Assembly (NCBI GenBank): GCA_030295235.1
Contig: AP026128.1
Coordinates: 1,054,001 to 1,118,000, forward strand
Length of the DNA: 64,000 bases
DNA from: Fistulifera solaris
Lineage: Eukaryota > Bacillariophyta > Bacillariophyceae > Naviculales > Stauroneidaceae
Direction: 5' to 3'
A program made the translations under genes and the position numbers. Positions within the stretch are counted from its first letter, which is position 1. Every line of letters starts with the position of its first letter. Positions 39,976 to 52,836 of this stretch are shown here, piece by piece. The notes below the pieces were generated by a model that worked only from the letters and a program-made list of their open reading frames with translations, did no database searches and had not been told where the DNA came from.

Positions 39976-42900
39976 ATGACAACACAGAACTCGAGTGACG
40001 ACGAATCAGCGGAAATGGATAGAGTCCGTACACGGCTCCGACAGCAGCAATCGCTACGCAATGAAGATGATATTTCTTTTGCAGACTCTTCAAACGTCTC
40101 TGTAACGTCACAAGCGTCCATGGCGTCGGACTCACGCAAAGTATCTTCAAATGCACCTATTACGTCAAAACGGAGTCCGTCGCTAGCAGATCAGCAAACC
40201 TCGTCAATGTTACAACCCCTTACATTCGAAAAGCCACAATGGCAAGGGCACTCAGCACTAACGAATATCGATGACGGCAAGGTTTCGATCCCCGAAGAGT
40301 TGTCTACATACGAACATCAAAAACAATTATCCTCATGCATTCTCGCCGATCCCGCACCGTGCGATTCGAGTGATTTCGGTGACCACTTATCATTTCTTGA
40401 AGACAGCGAAGCTTTGGATGAGCTTGACCGACATATCGAAGCTTCCCTTGAAGCTAAAAGTGCTATGAACCCGGTCCCGCAAGAAGTGACTGGTGCAGCA
40501 GATTGTCGGTTGAGAGAATGTCCATTGCAAACGACTACGGGAGAAATACAGCTATTGTTATCGAAATATGATAGCAGCTTGCTGGATGATGAAGAAGTGC
40601 CTCGTGGGCTTGATCGGGAGGATGGAAATACAAGAAAACCTTCAAGCACATCCCTCTTCAAGCATCCCGGCGTCGAACAACATCAAAAACCTCCACCCGA
40701 GTCATTCCATTCAAGTGACACTGATCCGGATGACCGCGAAGTGAAGGGTAGCCTGCTGGAGACCAGTCGTTTCTCCGTTTACAACGAAACCGTTCGAGCT
40801 CGCTATGATGTCAGTGATAGCAGTGAACCAGAGACCGATATCGAGAGGAGCCAACGATTGGCCACGAAGCGTAGGCGAACACATCAGAAGAAGGTCGTTT
40901 CGAACAATGGAACTAACAAGAAGAAGCGCAACGAATTACCTCGATCGAGGCCGAAACAGCTGCGCCAAGCCGAGAGGGGCGTGCGCTTCAATCAAATCTT
41001 CACTCCGGTCCAAACATTGACTCTCCAAGTCGTGGTCCTCTTGCCGGTACCGCTGAAGAGGCAGACGCAAGTAGTGAAGACAGTTTCGGATTCTTTAACG
41101 AGGATGAAATAAACAGGATTGAAGAGCGGGTCAGGTCCGAGCAGAGGAAGCGTTCATCGCTAGTAAATGGGGATACGGTCCACGTACCTTCTTCTTCAAT
41201 AATGGAGACAAAGCAGATCGAAGCAAACTTTTCTGATCAAATTGTCGATCAAGGATCACAGAGTAAGGCTTTTGACATCGCCATCACGCAACCACAGGAA
41301 GATATTATTGACAGAACTGTTCATCGCGACGAAAGCAACTTCGACCACGCGTTTGGTTTTCAAGAGGTATCCCACATCCCAGAATATTTCAAATCACAAA
41401 CGTCACAAACGAGTGACAATGTCGGAACTTCTGAAAATACGATTTTGTGCTCATTGGACATGCAACAATATCACGATCAATCCAGCTTTGATAGCATTGA
41501 GACAGATGAGCGCATGTCGGAAATCGACCCGAAATTGTATGCCCCCACCCCGCCAAAGAAGAAGCATCCTCCGATTGTACACCGATTTTCGTTAGCGAAC
41601 CGACCCCTTGCGTCACGACGACGAGTTCCAGTTGAACAAGTATTTCCTCAGCCTGTCGGTTTATTGTGGCGAACAAAGTTTTCAGCTTTTAACCAAATGC
41701 AGTCTGAGCTTGCGAATGTCGTCGCGTATAGTGATGACAATATCGTTGTTTCAGCTCCTACAGGAGCTGGTAAGACAGCTCTATTCGAAATGGCAATGGC
41801 CCGGTTCTTTACTCTTAACCTCCAGAGACAGATTCGTAAACTTGATGAGCGGCAGCACGTCGACAAATCACAGAAAATTGTATACGTTTCGCCAAGCAAG
41901 GCACTCTGCGACGAACGGTACGAGGACTGGACAACCAGATTAGGGAGCATGAACTTGGGAATTCAAGTAGCCTTAATAACTGGCGACGGTGATCCAAGCG
42001 CTTCGTATAAGGATCTTGCAAATGCAAATGTCGTCCTAACGACACCCGAAAAATGGGATAGTCTTACACGTCGATGGACAGAAAACTTCTTTTGTTCGCT
42101 TCGGTAAAACTCTTTCTTGTTGATGAAGTGCATCTTGTTGCGGATGATTCTCGTGGGTGGTGTCTTGAATCAATTATTTGTCGAATGAAAACCATTCAAA
42201 ATGCCGCGCAACGAATAAGCGTGACACAAATTGAATTGCAGCACAGCAGGTGAGTTACATTCCGTCCTCGTCGATTGAGTACCATTGCTGATCTTATTGC
42301 CTTTGCAGTTACAACAACACTACGCCTGAAGCTATAAACGCAGCCATGAGAACGGTGGCTGTTTCCGCCACTCTCCCCAATCTTGAAGATATTGCGAGTT
42401 TCGTCGAAGCCAATGAAGCCTACTCATTTGACGATTCTTACCGGCCTGTCCCGCTGACTGTACATGTTATAGGCCAAGGATATGTCGGTGATAGTAGCGC
42501 AAACCAGTTTCGCTTTTGGTCGGGATTAGATCGCAATATCCCAGACTTAATTCATCGGTTCTCGCAGAAAAAGCCATCGTTGATATTTTGTCACAGTAAA
42601 GCTGACACCGAAAAATTGACTGAGTTGTTGGCCGTCGACCGATGCATTGGCTGTCGAAGCGATATGAATTCGCACTTGGCGGGTCAGACGAAAGACACAA
42701 GACTGCAAAAAGCACTATTCTATGGTCTGGCATATCACCATGCTGGTCTGGAGGCCGAAGATCGTCACCTTGTTGAAAGATGTTTTGCAGAAGGAAAAAT
42801 CAGAGTACTCTGTGCGACTTCAACGCTAGCCATGGGAGTAAATCTTCCTGCTCATTTGGTTATCATCAAAGGAACCAAGGCGTGGCGAGGAGGAGGAAGA

Positions 42901-45578
42901 GGATACAGCGACTTGGACCAGGCAACGCTTCTTCAAATGATCGGGCGGGCTGGACGTCCTGGATTCGATTCGACCGGAACAGCCATCATTATGACTGATA
43001 ATAGGTCTAAAGGTACATTTGAAAGGCTGGCTTCCCAGGGTCTTGACCCTGCTGTCAGTAAGCTGTGCACGAAATTGGACGAAATAGTGAATGCAGAAGT
43101 GTCGCAACATGTGATTTTTAGCACAGAAAGCGCATTTAATTGGATCACGACAACTTTATTCTGTGCTCAATTGCTTCGTCAGCCAACGCTCTTTGTACAA
43201 GCAAAAACTCAGCTGAAAACAGCGACGAGTACTTGTGGAGAATTTGTAATGACTCTCTCCAACGTCTCGAAGCTATTGGTGCGCTATCCTCTGCAGGCGG
43301 AAAGCAAGTGTTTGCCCTGCCAGCAAGTCACGTGATGAGTCACAATCTTGTCGATTATCGAGCTATGGAGCAATTTGTCGATATTCCAAAGGATGCAAGC
43401 CAATGTGCCGTACTTTTATCGCTCTCACAGATAGATGGTATGCATCGGCCTGTCAGACGATCAGAGAAGAAAACACTTAAGCTGATGCACGGGCAATTGA
43501 AATACAAGCTGGAAGGACCACTTAGCAAGGTAACGATCCAGCAGCCTTTTGAGAAAGTTTTTGTTCTTCTCCAGGCCTCGATGATGAGACTCGCGATAGA
43601 GGATCACACCTTACGGCAAGAAATGAATATGATTGTTGAATTCTGTTCACGGATGTTGACTGCTCTTGAGGAATTCAGCGTTCGAAGTTCTCGAAACGGC
43701 ATTGTTGCTCTCCAGAGTATTCGTTTGCGTAGAGCTTTGTCGACGAACGGTTGGGTGCCTCATGAGGGAGTGTTACATCAGCTTGTTGGTGTCGATTCCG
43801 CCACTGCAATAAATTTAAGGATGGCGGGTATTTGCAGCTTCGACGACGTCCTGAAACGCTCGAGTGAACAAATAGAAAAAGCCGCTGGTCGGGCATCTCA
43901 TTTCGGAAACAGACTAAAGATCACTGTTCAGGAAGTGGTGAGAGGCATGTTAACCATGCATGTTTACTTCGAGGATACTACACCCACTACACCCGGCGCT
44001 GCGTTGAAAACAGTTGTTTGTGTGATTGGTCGACTAGAGAAAACGCCAGAAAATCAAAGCGAGGTGAAATCATCTTCAAAAGAACTATCTTACACTCTCA
44101 TAGCGTACTGCGATCGCTCTGGAAAATGCATTCTTTATCGACGCAACGTGTCCTCTCCGACGACTTGTCGAGCGACGACCTCAGTAGATTCTCAAAAGGT
44201 CATCTTTCATCTCCTAGCGCCGGCAGCAGGACTTGACGGTAAGTTTAGAAATTGCAATATATATCCAACATGGTAACCTGATGCTTACATTTCTTGCAAA
44301 GTCGTAAAGGAGCTCGAGTCGTTTGACGGAAACGAAAACCAACATAGCATTGATGGTGCAGTTTTACAACGATCCTCCCAAAACAGAAAAACAACAACAC
44401 TCAACGCAAGTGATCCCAATACACGTGATCCAGCTAAAGCATCGTCGTACCGAAGTGAAGTCCATCGGCCGGTCAACGAGAAATGTACAGCCCGGCAGCA
44501 AACGTTGGCCTTCGTCACGCCAAGTCCGAAGCTCCTCAGCGATACCACTGCGAGTAAAATGGCCTTGAGTCATCATGAAGGCTTACAAGTAAAGCGGCCC
44601 GCACGACAGTTGGTCTCGGGCACGGTAGAAGCGAGTTCAGTTTCACCATTCCTTACACACCAATCCAGCTCTGGCAACAATTCCGTCCGGAATGCGCTTT
44701 CCGTAGTCCGCGATGACTTGCATTCGAGGTTCTGGGACAATAGTGCATCAAACGATGATGCCTTCGATGATACTGCAGCCCCGAGAGCCTACAATGTTCG
44801 CCCCGGCAGTAAAAACCTCACTCTTCAGGGAAAAAAGAGAACCCCCACTCAAGACGGATTTCGCAATGCATGGAAAAGAGAAAAGTTGCAGCAACATAAA
44901 ACACAACAGCGTGCGTTCGTGAGAAAGAAAGATAATCCGTTTTCGGATTTCAAATGTGACCCTAATAACGCAGAGAACGCGCTCGACAGCTTATCGTCCG
45001 TCAAGCCTCCAGCAATCAATCAAGTAATCCCAGCAGAAGGTTTCAGAGCTCTTGAAAGTGCCTATTTGGGAAACAGTTCTCCGTACCAGGGGTCACAGTT
45101 GACAATTCACAATCGGCCAGGACTGACGCACCCGAATCTCTCGAGAAGGGGAACGATTCTTCGAGATTTGCCAACAAACGGACCTGAAATGAGACAAATA
45201 ACCCGATTGGGGCCGAACACCGGAGATTCTACCTCCTATCCGTCTGCTGCGATCAACGGTCAAATGGAGGCATACTATGGACTTCACCAGCCGCAAGAGA
45301 ATGTAAGCCAAATGGACCATAGCTGGTACGGGCACGTCGAGGGACCTTTTCACTTCGGTTTTCACCCGGGCAATTCTTACCCAGTACATGTCAGTTACCT
45401 CCAAAGTCCAACAATGCTCCACGGTAATTACCGCACCTTTGAAGAGTATCGTGAAGATCCGAGTGGTGCAGCCCAACATTGGTCCGCGGAAAACAGCTAC
45501 TCCTTTCCCCAAAATTCACGAAGAGGAAACACTTTCAATGCTTATGAGGCATTTCAGTATAACCATGGCTGGGGTTGA
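39976..45578 (+). CDS. HFM1: HFM1/MER3 meiotic DNA helicase
   Basis: Read as exons 39976-42249, 42309-44238 and 44302-45578 (introns of 59 and 63 nt). Breaks at GGGG 40977-40980, TTTT 42090-42093 and AAAAA 43203-43207 each need one more base, giving 1828 codons. The N-terminal ~500 residues are Ser/Asp-rich and disordered. The Ski2-like helicase core has SAPTGAGKTALFE (motif I), TTPEKWDSL, LFLVDEVHLV (DExH), VSATLPNLEDI (motif III), FCHSKADTEKL and QMIGRAGRPGFD (motif VI). Next is a winged helix (MEQFV region), then a Sec63/HLH module with ATAINLRMAGI. The C-terminal ~430 residues are low-complexity. MER3/HFM1 unwinds recombination intermediates and supports crossover formation, so its presence fits a sexual cycle. 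Confidence 0.9.
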
Positions 45579-45672
45579 GCAAATAGTGAACTAGCAAATA
45601 AGTAGTAACTTCGTGTGGCGTATCAGAAGATTTTAGTCATCTCGTAGGTGCCATCGTCATCCACCAGGTGCT

Positions 45673-48600
45673 TCAGCGCCATATCTTTACTGTACAATCT
45701 CTTGAACAGCTGATTAAGCTGCTTGCTTCTAATATTTTGAGGTCTTGTACCGCATCGGCGTGATAATGTTCTGGCCTTTTTAGCCCTCGGAACAATTTAC
45801 TAGTTGTAGGGTTTAAACCGTTTATACCCAGAGAGAATTGTCGACAAACCATGAGACGCCGGTTTCCTTCGAAGTCAACTCGTTCGTATGAAGGTCGAAC
45901 GTGAGCCGAAGACTGCCCACTTATAACAAAGCATTTTGATGGTACACCAAAGTCCCAAAATCTGATAAATCCATCGCTTCCTCCGGTTAGAAGATAGCTT
46001 TGATCACCGGCCCCAATACTCCCGACCATACAATTGATAGCGCTTGAGCAAGGGAGGGTGTTCGGCCAAGTAATCGAATCCGATGAGCGAATTGCGAAAA
46101 CCCCATTACGCGACCTTAGTTTTATGCGCTCCAAAAATGGCGGCTCATTGAGCTGGCCGTTGTGATCCTCCCCATCGTTCACAGAGATGACGCGGAAGCA
46201 TCCTTTGCATTCATCACTAAGAACATCAAACATACCACATTCATTGGAACCGGCAGCTACAAAAACGAACGGGCGCGCTGAAACTGTGCCCTCAGATGAA
46301 AGACCCTGCTGCTGAGTGAGGATATACGAGGTTGCAAGGCGGCTTATAGCACTTCCGCGGCTGTGGCGCCAGACCTTTACTGGTTGCTGATAGCGGATGT
46401 CCCATAGTGCCACATAGCCTCTGCTGCTTCCTGATACCAGCCAGTTACGGTCGCTTCCGAGAGCAAGTGATGTCAAATTACCAATTTCACCTCCATGATG
46501 CAGAGTGAACGGCTCCCTCGTATCTCGCAAATCCAACGAATGTATAATCCCTTTTTGAGTTGCGTAAGTGACCAACGAAGCCGATGAAGATGAAAAGTGG
46601 GAGACGCACATTACTTCGCCTTCCCGTTTGTCCACCGCCTTGATATTCGTAGCTCCGACAACTCGTGCATCCAACCGTTGGTCCTGCTGATAGTTGTTCG
46701 ACTTCGATGCAGGAATCATGTCAGCGCGCCAAATGTGCAACGAGCCATCACTAGCTCCAGACACAATAGAATGGCTGCCCTCTAGCATGGCAATATCATT
46801 TATCCTAGCTGCATTCTTGTGACCGGCGTAAATAGCGCAGCTCTCAAGAATTCCTGGGGAATCTTCGATTTGTGCGGTTTCCCAAACCCGACACGTACCG
46901 TCGTGGCTTGCGGAAACAAAGAATGTTTGGTCAGCTGATACCGCCAACCGCATGACCGGAGCCTGATGACCAGTCGCTGTAGTACTCGTGGCAACCATTG
47001 CATTCATCTTGGGCTTCCAAACTTTCGCCGCCCCAAAATTCCTCATAGTGCGCTGGCCAAAATCGGCTACTCCACCGAGCTTGGGCGGTAGCGGAGGTAC
47101 CTGCATTGCCTTGAGCTTGGTTACAAGCAAACAGGTATCTAAATTGTCGGGACTTAAAGTTACTTCCGCACCCCAGCAACCTCGAAATGCTGCTTCAACT
47201 AATTCAGATTCTTTTCCGTGTACGTTTGCAATGGTCACCATCTTTGCTTGTTCCTCTGTAGATGCGTCGACTACGCGTTCGGATGTGCCATCCAAAGGAC
47301 CCATGATCGATAGACCAAATACATCACCTAGCGATGATACCGATCGAATGGCTGAATCCGCTGAAACATTACACTGGTTTTCAACAATCTGGTCACGCAA
47401 AGAGACATACCACTCTGGGACGATTCGCTGGTCACGACCGTTCTGTTTTGGAAACATGACATTCTGCGCAAGTTTGACCGAGCCCTCAATCCCCAAAGCA
47501 GATTGATTGTCGGGCATGAAGCGATCTTGTACGTTGAATACTGTTGTGTGCTTCAGAAGCATTCGCATGTATTCTTGAGTCTTCTCTTTCTGAGGGTCTT
47601 TCTTTTCTATTCCAGTAGTGATTGATCTAGTCTCTTCATTTTGCATGTCCATGTCTAGTTTGACGTTATCTGATGAGATTCCCACTGACGTCCACGTCCC
47701 TGGAGTTTGTGGAACATTGCCCGATGTTTGCGTCACCAAATTGAGTTCATTGACGAATCTCTCTCTAGACCATGGGGTATCCAGTCTTAATTCCATACCG
47801 GCGACCGTACATAGAGCCTGAGCCGACGGGGTGAACCGAAAATATCGACCTAAGATCGGGATCACGAAGACATCTGTGTCCTTTGGGCCAAGAATCTCGC
47901 ACATGGCCGAAAATGCTTTTATCGCGTTTGAACGTATTTCTTGGGAGGGATGGAGCAGTAGAACACCATACCTATCCAACAAGCAAGGAAAACTGTTTTG
48001 TGCTTCGTCCTTGAGGGCATCGACACCCAAAATAGTGCCGCGAGTAAGCAAGCCTGCCCTCACAAGGTCGCAGAGGCAACAGAGTGCAGAACATATTACT
48101 CTTTCTTCCGCATCAACTAAACCGATTTCAACACAGGGCAGAACAAATTCTTCCGTAGCAGCACATCCGATTACACAGCACACCGACGGAAGATGGTCGA
48201 AAAGAGCTTGACGTAATTCCCAGTCCTTCTTTTCGTTTAAGAAAGCTAATATTTGAGGTAAGATGAAAGCTGTGACTCCCTCCAGTCCAAAAAAATCGCA
48301 CAAACATCCCAGCTCATGCAACATAGCGCGCTTCGATAGCGATGACTGACTTGACTGGTCCGTTGTTAATTGCACAACCCATCTGGATACCGTTTCTTGT
48401 AAGTGGGAAAGATCAGTAGAATAGGAGTTGGATATTAACGTTCTCCCAGCTGTGGTATCTGATATCATTTCCGTTCCGTCTGCCTCATCGATGAGACTTC
48501 GTTGAGATGAAGTAGGAGGATCATCACATAATAACTGAAGAACTTCATCGTCAAAAACGGCTTCTTGGTTTTGGGAAAGCCGTACAGAGTCTTCGGCAGA

Positions 48601-50446
48601 CTTGGTTCCACTGCTAACAGCTTCATAGAGCCGAACTGCATGACTAATGTCCAGAAAGCGTTGAGCGGTCTCAGCAAGCCGAGGGATGCACTGTGCAAAG
48701 GATACTCTGGCAACAAGTGAAGGATCAGAGATGAGATGTGCAACTCTTTTGAAGATGTACTGCGGGAAAATTTGTGAATCCGAAGGCGGAAATGACTTGA
48801 TCATCGCCAAGGAAGAAGTTAGCACTTGTACCGACAGAGCTCTCACTAAAGCATCTTGATCTTGTAGCAGAGAAATCGCGACGGGTATTATGCGCTGCAG
48901 TCGAGCCTCGTCCGACGAAAATTCCGCCAAACACTTCAGTATCTTTAGAGCCACTAATTTAGAAGCAGGGCGCTGGACGTGCCTGACAGTAGCTGTAATA
49001 ATTTGTAGGTAGATAAGAATGGAGTTTCTGCTTAGATCTGATCTCTCCTCCGAAATAGTAATTTTGCCTGGCGAGAAATTGTCGTCTGACGAGCACTCTA
49101 TGACAGAATCGTCGTTAATTTGTAACTTTTCAAGCTGCTCAAGCGAAGGAGACGAATCATCCCAAACAAAATCATTCAGCAAAGGCTTTGTATGCGCATG
49201 TTGTTTCTGAGAATGACCCCCGCTTTCCGCACGATCTTCTGATGCCGTCAATCTCAGAACTTTATTGAGGTATATATGAGTATGGCTGTCTCGTACACCG
49301 ACCGCTTCCCAAATGATGTCCTCGTACACCTGGGCAGCAATAGCTAGTCGAGCATCAGGGGTACTAGTTTTAGTGGTGATCTTCTCCAGCAACGGATGAA
49401 GTAGTTCAAACGATTTAGGAAAAGGTTCCGAAGCCGCAAGACGATCCAGGTACGCCGCCGCTGAAGAGAGTCTATCATTCGGATTCAAAGCGAGCATGTG
49501 CTTACAAGCAGCGCGTATACCAGGACGTTCAATCTTATTGATTTTTTTGTTGTAAGGTCATGGTCATGGATCCATTGCTTCGGTATTCCATTAAATCACC
49601 GAGTGTAAGACAGGACTCTCCATTCAAAAAAATTTCTGTTAGTACACACCCCACGGAAAATATATCCATTGCCGGAGTTAAAATAAATCCTTTTGTATTC
49701 CGGTCTGCTATTTCCTCTTTTCCGTCTTCAGTGGCAGGGTGTGTCGATTTGGAGCGGAAACGTTCCGGAGCCAGATAACATCGGGTACCCCTTGCGTCAT
49801 CTGTCGGTTGAAAATAGTAAACAAACTCGGAAGGATCATCGTCCGGAAGATTCGTCCCGTTTTTGTAGCTACCGATGTCGGTTAGCATCAGCCATCCCGT
49901 GGCGCTAAGGACACAATTCTCGGTGGTAATGCACCCGTGCACCACTCCTGCATCATGTAAATGCTGCACCGCCTGCAGTAATTGTTGCGCAATCCACAAT
50001 TTCTCGACCGAGTGGAGCCACGGACGACACGTTAGACGATCGGATAACGTGGTGTAAAAATGAGGGCGCAAAAGATAGACTGGAGTCCAAAATCCCCCCG
50101 TTCGACATGGCCTTGACGCTTCATGATGTGACCAGTATGCTACAAACGGTGCAATATACGGCGATCCTTTCAACGATTTCTGTATCCGCTGCAATTCTTC
50201 TTTCTGTTGGATTAAAATGTCATCATTCTCGTTGTTGTTGGTGAGAAGAACCCAGCACGTTTTCAAAACAGCCGTCGATTCCGTATCACGGTGCCGCAGA
50301 CGAAAAGATTTCATGAATCGACCGGAGGTGGGATACAGCGCCTCCTCTATTCGATACTGTTTGAGAATTGAGTGACTAGACAATCGCTCGGAAATCGAGG
50401 GTAATTCATTCTCCGGCAAGGCGGTAGACGATTGTTGCGCACCCAT
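45673..50446 (-). CDS. VPS15: VPS15, regulatory kinase of the class III PI3-kinase complex
   Basis: Read as one gene of 1590 residues, joined at a T run 49542-49548 where one A fewer (sense) continues LQQKINKIERPGIRAAC. It starts MGAQQSST with an N-myristoylation-type Gly-2, as in yeast Vps15. The kinase domain (about 25-300) is degenerate: the catalytic loop is HGCITTENCVL and DFG is DIG. HEAT-like helices follow (ALVRALSVQVL, SRSAIKAFSAM-type segments) over ~350-700. The C-terminal ~450 residues form a WD40 propeller with SHDGTCRVWE, GASDGSLHIW, GGSDGFIRFWDF and a final CSRDCTVKIWR. VPS15 scaffolds VPS34 and Beclin 1/ATG6, making PI3P for autophagy and endosomal sorting. Architecture and length match the family. 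Confidence 0.92.
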
Positions 50447-50866
50447 AATATGCAGATTAATTCCTCGAGTTTCCTCGCACGCAAGCTCTTTGTAACTCCG
50501 CTATCCGCTGTAAAAACTCTTCTGTAGGTAGCTAGGAGAGTAAGAAGAAGTCGAGGTAAGTTACTGTATACGAAATTTGAAAGCAACCTGGACAGAGATA
50601 CACTTTGCAACTATCGACTACGAACGAATGAATAGAATAAATAGAAGCGGCGGAGCCAAAATGAGGCAAAAAACAACGTCGTGTCTTAAGCGATAGATCA
50701 AGCAGTAACCGTGTGACATCGAACTCATACCGGACCTTTTCCTCGCTTCGTATGTTCGTCGTTCGGACATCTGTTTTGTCGGCTTCATTTTGGTGCCCAA
50801 GAAAAAAACGCACCGCTGTTCTTCATTATTTCCGAATGAATCGGTGATGTGTTACTGCTTAACCCA
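50447..50866. promoter_or_regulatory. Divergent promoter of VPS15 and IGPS-like genes
   Basis: 420 bp between divergent starts. Antisense frames of 87-93 codons here overlap the VPS15 5' end and are not genes. Confidence 0.4.
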
Positions 50867-52009
50867 ATGAAGAACATAAACGGAACGATGCGCCATCATT
50901 CAATAAAGAAAACACTCACCTTGAGTCTCATGTGGCTTACACTCTCGCGAGTGCAGGGCTTTGTACCAAGATACTCTCACAGCAAAACAGCTTCCAGTGC
51001 TATAAGGTATGGCCTTGAAGCGGAAGATATCTACGCCGCAATTCACCGTAAAGAGTACGAAATGAAGAAAGTCAATGCACAACACACATCCACCACAGAT
51101 CCTGTGCGAATGGCCATGTCGTACGCTCAAGAGACTGCTTCACCGATGCGTCTCGCGAGGGCGCTGCGGAGAGTTCACGAGGATGTCGACGAAAAAGAAT
51201 CACCCGGATTAGCAGGTATGAGACGAGCTTCTTTTATTGTTGATATAAAACGAAAATCACTTTCTCGGCCTGGGGAAGTCTTTTGTAACTTCGATGACGC
51301 GGGAATGGTCGCTGAAGCGATGGTACGGCTGGGTGCGGACGCAGTGATTGTCAACACGGACTTTGCAGCGTACGGTGGTGACATTACAGAGCTCAAATCG
51401 GCGGTCAAAGCCGTCCGGAAAGTTTCGAAAACAGCGGCTGTCATTATGAAAGATATTGTTGTGGATGAAATTCAGCTGGGTATGGCCAAAGAGGCCGGTG
51501 CCGACGGAATCATCTTACAATCATGTGTGCTGGGCCCGGCTTTGGATTCATTTTTGGATTTAGCTACATTTATGGGACTTGAAACTATCGTAGAGTGCCA
51601 TACACGAGCGGAAGTGGAGCGAGCGCTAGAAGTCAACGTGGCGCCAACGATTTTGATCAACAATCATGATCGCATCACCGGCGAATACTATCCAGACCAA
51701 GGGATTAAACTAGCTGGCCTTTTTCCTGGATCTGGAGGACCTATCATTACGCTTTGCGGAGGAGGTATCGAAACAATAGATGACATGAAGCGACACTTGG
51801 TTGCTGGTTTTGACGGAGTAATCGTCGGGAAAGCTGTCATGGGATCACCATTGGCCCCTGAATTCATTCGCGCAGTTCGAGATCGCACACTCCTACCTGC
51901 AGAAATTGCACACTGGGCTAAGGATGCGGAATTCGATTTGGATGGCAACCTTATGCCAGGTCCAAAATCAAACATTCCGTCCCCCGACGATCCCAGCTCC
52001 TACCAGTGA
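50867..52009 (+). CDS. Indole-3-glycerol-phosphate-synthase-like protein, plastid presequence
   Basis: A 380-residue TIM-barrel protein. The start at 50867 (or internal MRHHS) opens a signal peptide (TLTLSLMWLTLSRVQG) with FVPRYS following, a clear ASAFAP-like site, so plastid import is expected, where tryptophan is made. The barrel has VDIKRKS (IGPS: E-x-K-x-x-SPS), VNTDFAAYGG, IMKDIVVDEIQLGMAKEAGAD (catalytic Lys of KDF), ETIVECHTRAE (catalytic Glu), ILINNHDR (NNRNL), and ITLCGGGI. In standard IGPS the last motif is ESGI with catalytic Glu-Ser; here it is GGGI. The first Glu is Asp and SPS is also lost. The fold call is good. Whether it is a working IGPS is open. Confidence 0.78.
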   Translation: MKNINGTMRHHSIKKTLTLSLMWLTLSRVQGFVPRYSHSKTASSAIRYGLEAEDIYAAIHRKEYEMKKVNAQHTSTTDPVRMAMSYAQETASPMRLARALRRVHEDVDEKESPGLAGMRRASFIVDIKRKSLSRPGEVFCNFDDAGMVAEAMVRLGADAVIVNTDFAAYGGDITELKSAVKAVRKVSKTAAVIMKDIVVDEIQLGMAKEAGADGIILQSCVLGPALDSFLDLATFMGLETIVECHTRAEVERALEVNVAPTILINNHDRITGEYYPDQGIKLAGLFPGSGGPIITLCGGGIETIDDMKRHLVAGFDGVIVGKAVMGSPLAPEFIRAVRDRTLLPAEIAHWAKDAEFDLDGNLMPGPKSNIPSPDDPSSYQ

Positions 52010-52836
52010 TTTGGCTTCGTCTTTCTTGTTCAGGGAGATCACTGCGGACTTCCGTATCTTCAGTTTCAGCTCTTTAGTTAGATGTTCATACTTGTTAACA
52101 TAGATTCAGTTCTAGTAGACCCATTTGCCCATTTGGTAGCCCTAGTATATTATAACAAAGGAGCCCCCGATGTATAGTTTACCTTGGCTACTGGTCATTC
52201 TCATCACTCGACGAGCCCTCGTCCATTTTTGGAAGCCAGTTGTGGAAGGACAAGGGGAGGAGTGGAGTGATGCATCTTTGTCTTGTTGCAGACGACTCTA
52301 GTCTAGACTTTAGACTCTAGATTATTTTTCTTCTCAACCGGCGACGTCCAGACCACTCCCCTTCAAGAAAGCTTCAAGCACGCCAATTCGAACCGCGGAC
52401 TAAATTCCACACTTTCGACCATACAAATACAGAACCGTTATGAATCTCTTATCTACAACTTACTAAATAATTCGAATATAGATTGTTAAGTATCCCGGAG
52501 TAACACCCGTTTCGGTTTTCAATTGCATAGAGCTGCGTATTGCGTGTTTTTTCGAGCTTATGCATCGTCTCTGCGCTGCACCTCGTCGGTCTTTTTTCAT
52601 GTACTTGTTGAAGGCATTTGACAGGTTGTCATCGAACAAACGAACACTGTCGTAAAGCCTACATCATTAGGAAAGCTTGTGGCTTGAAACGCAGAGCACG
52701 CGCTACTTAGTTGTTTCTTTGAGAAAGTGCAAACGTTTCACCATCATCACAAGCAATCGCACAACAAACGCTACAGTTCATGCAAAGTGAGCGATAACAC
52801 GATAGACTTGATACGTACCTGTGACAGCGTGATTCG
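52010..52836. other. Gene-free gap
   Basis: 827 bp between IGPS-like and Tudor genes. The only local structure is around 52290-52325, where CTCTAGTCTAGACTTTAGAC reads partly as nested TCTAGA palindromes. No gene, RNA or dispersed repeat recognised. Confidence 0.45.

Noticed and set aside
46988-47506. A 172-codon frame inside the VPS15 gene
   Set aside because: Antisense shadow of the VPS15 linker and propeller coding sequence; no motif of its own.
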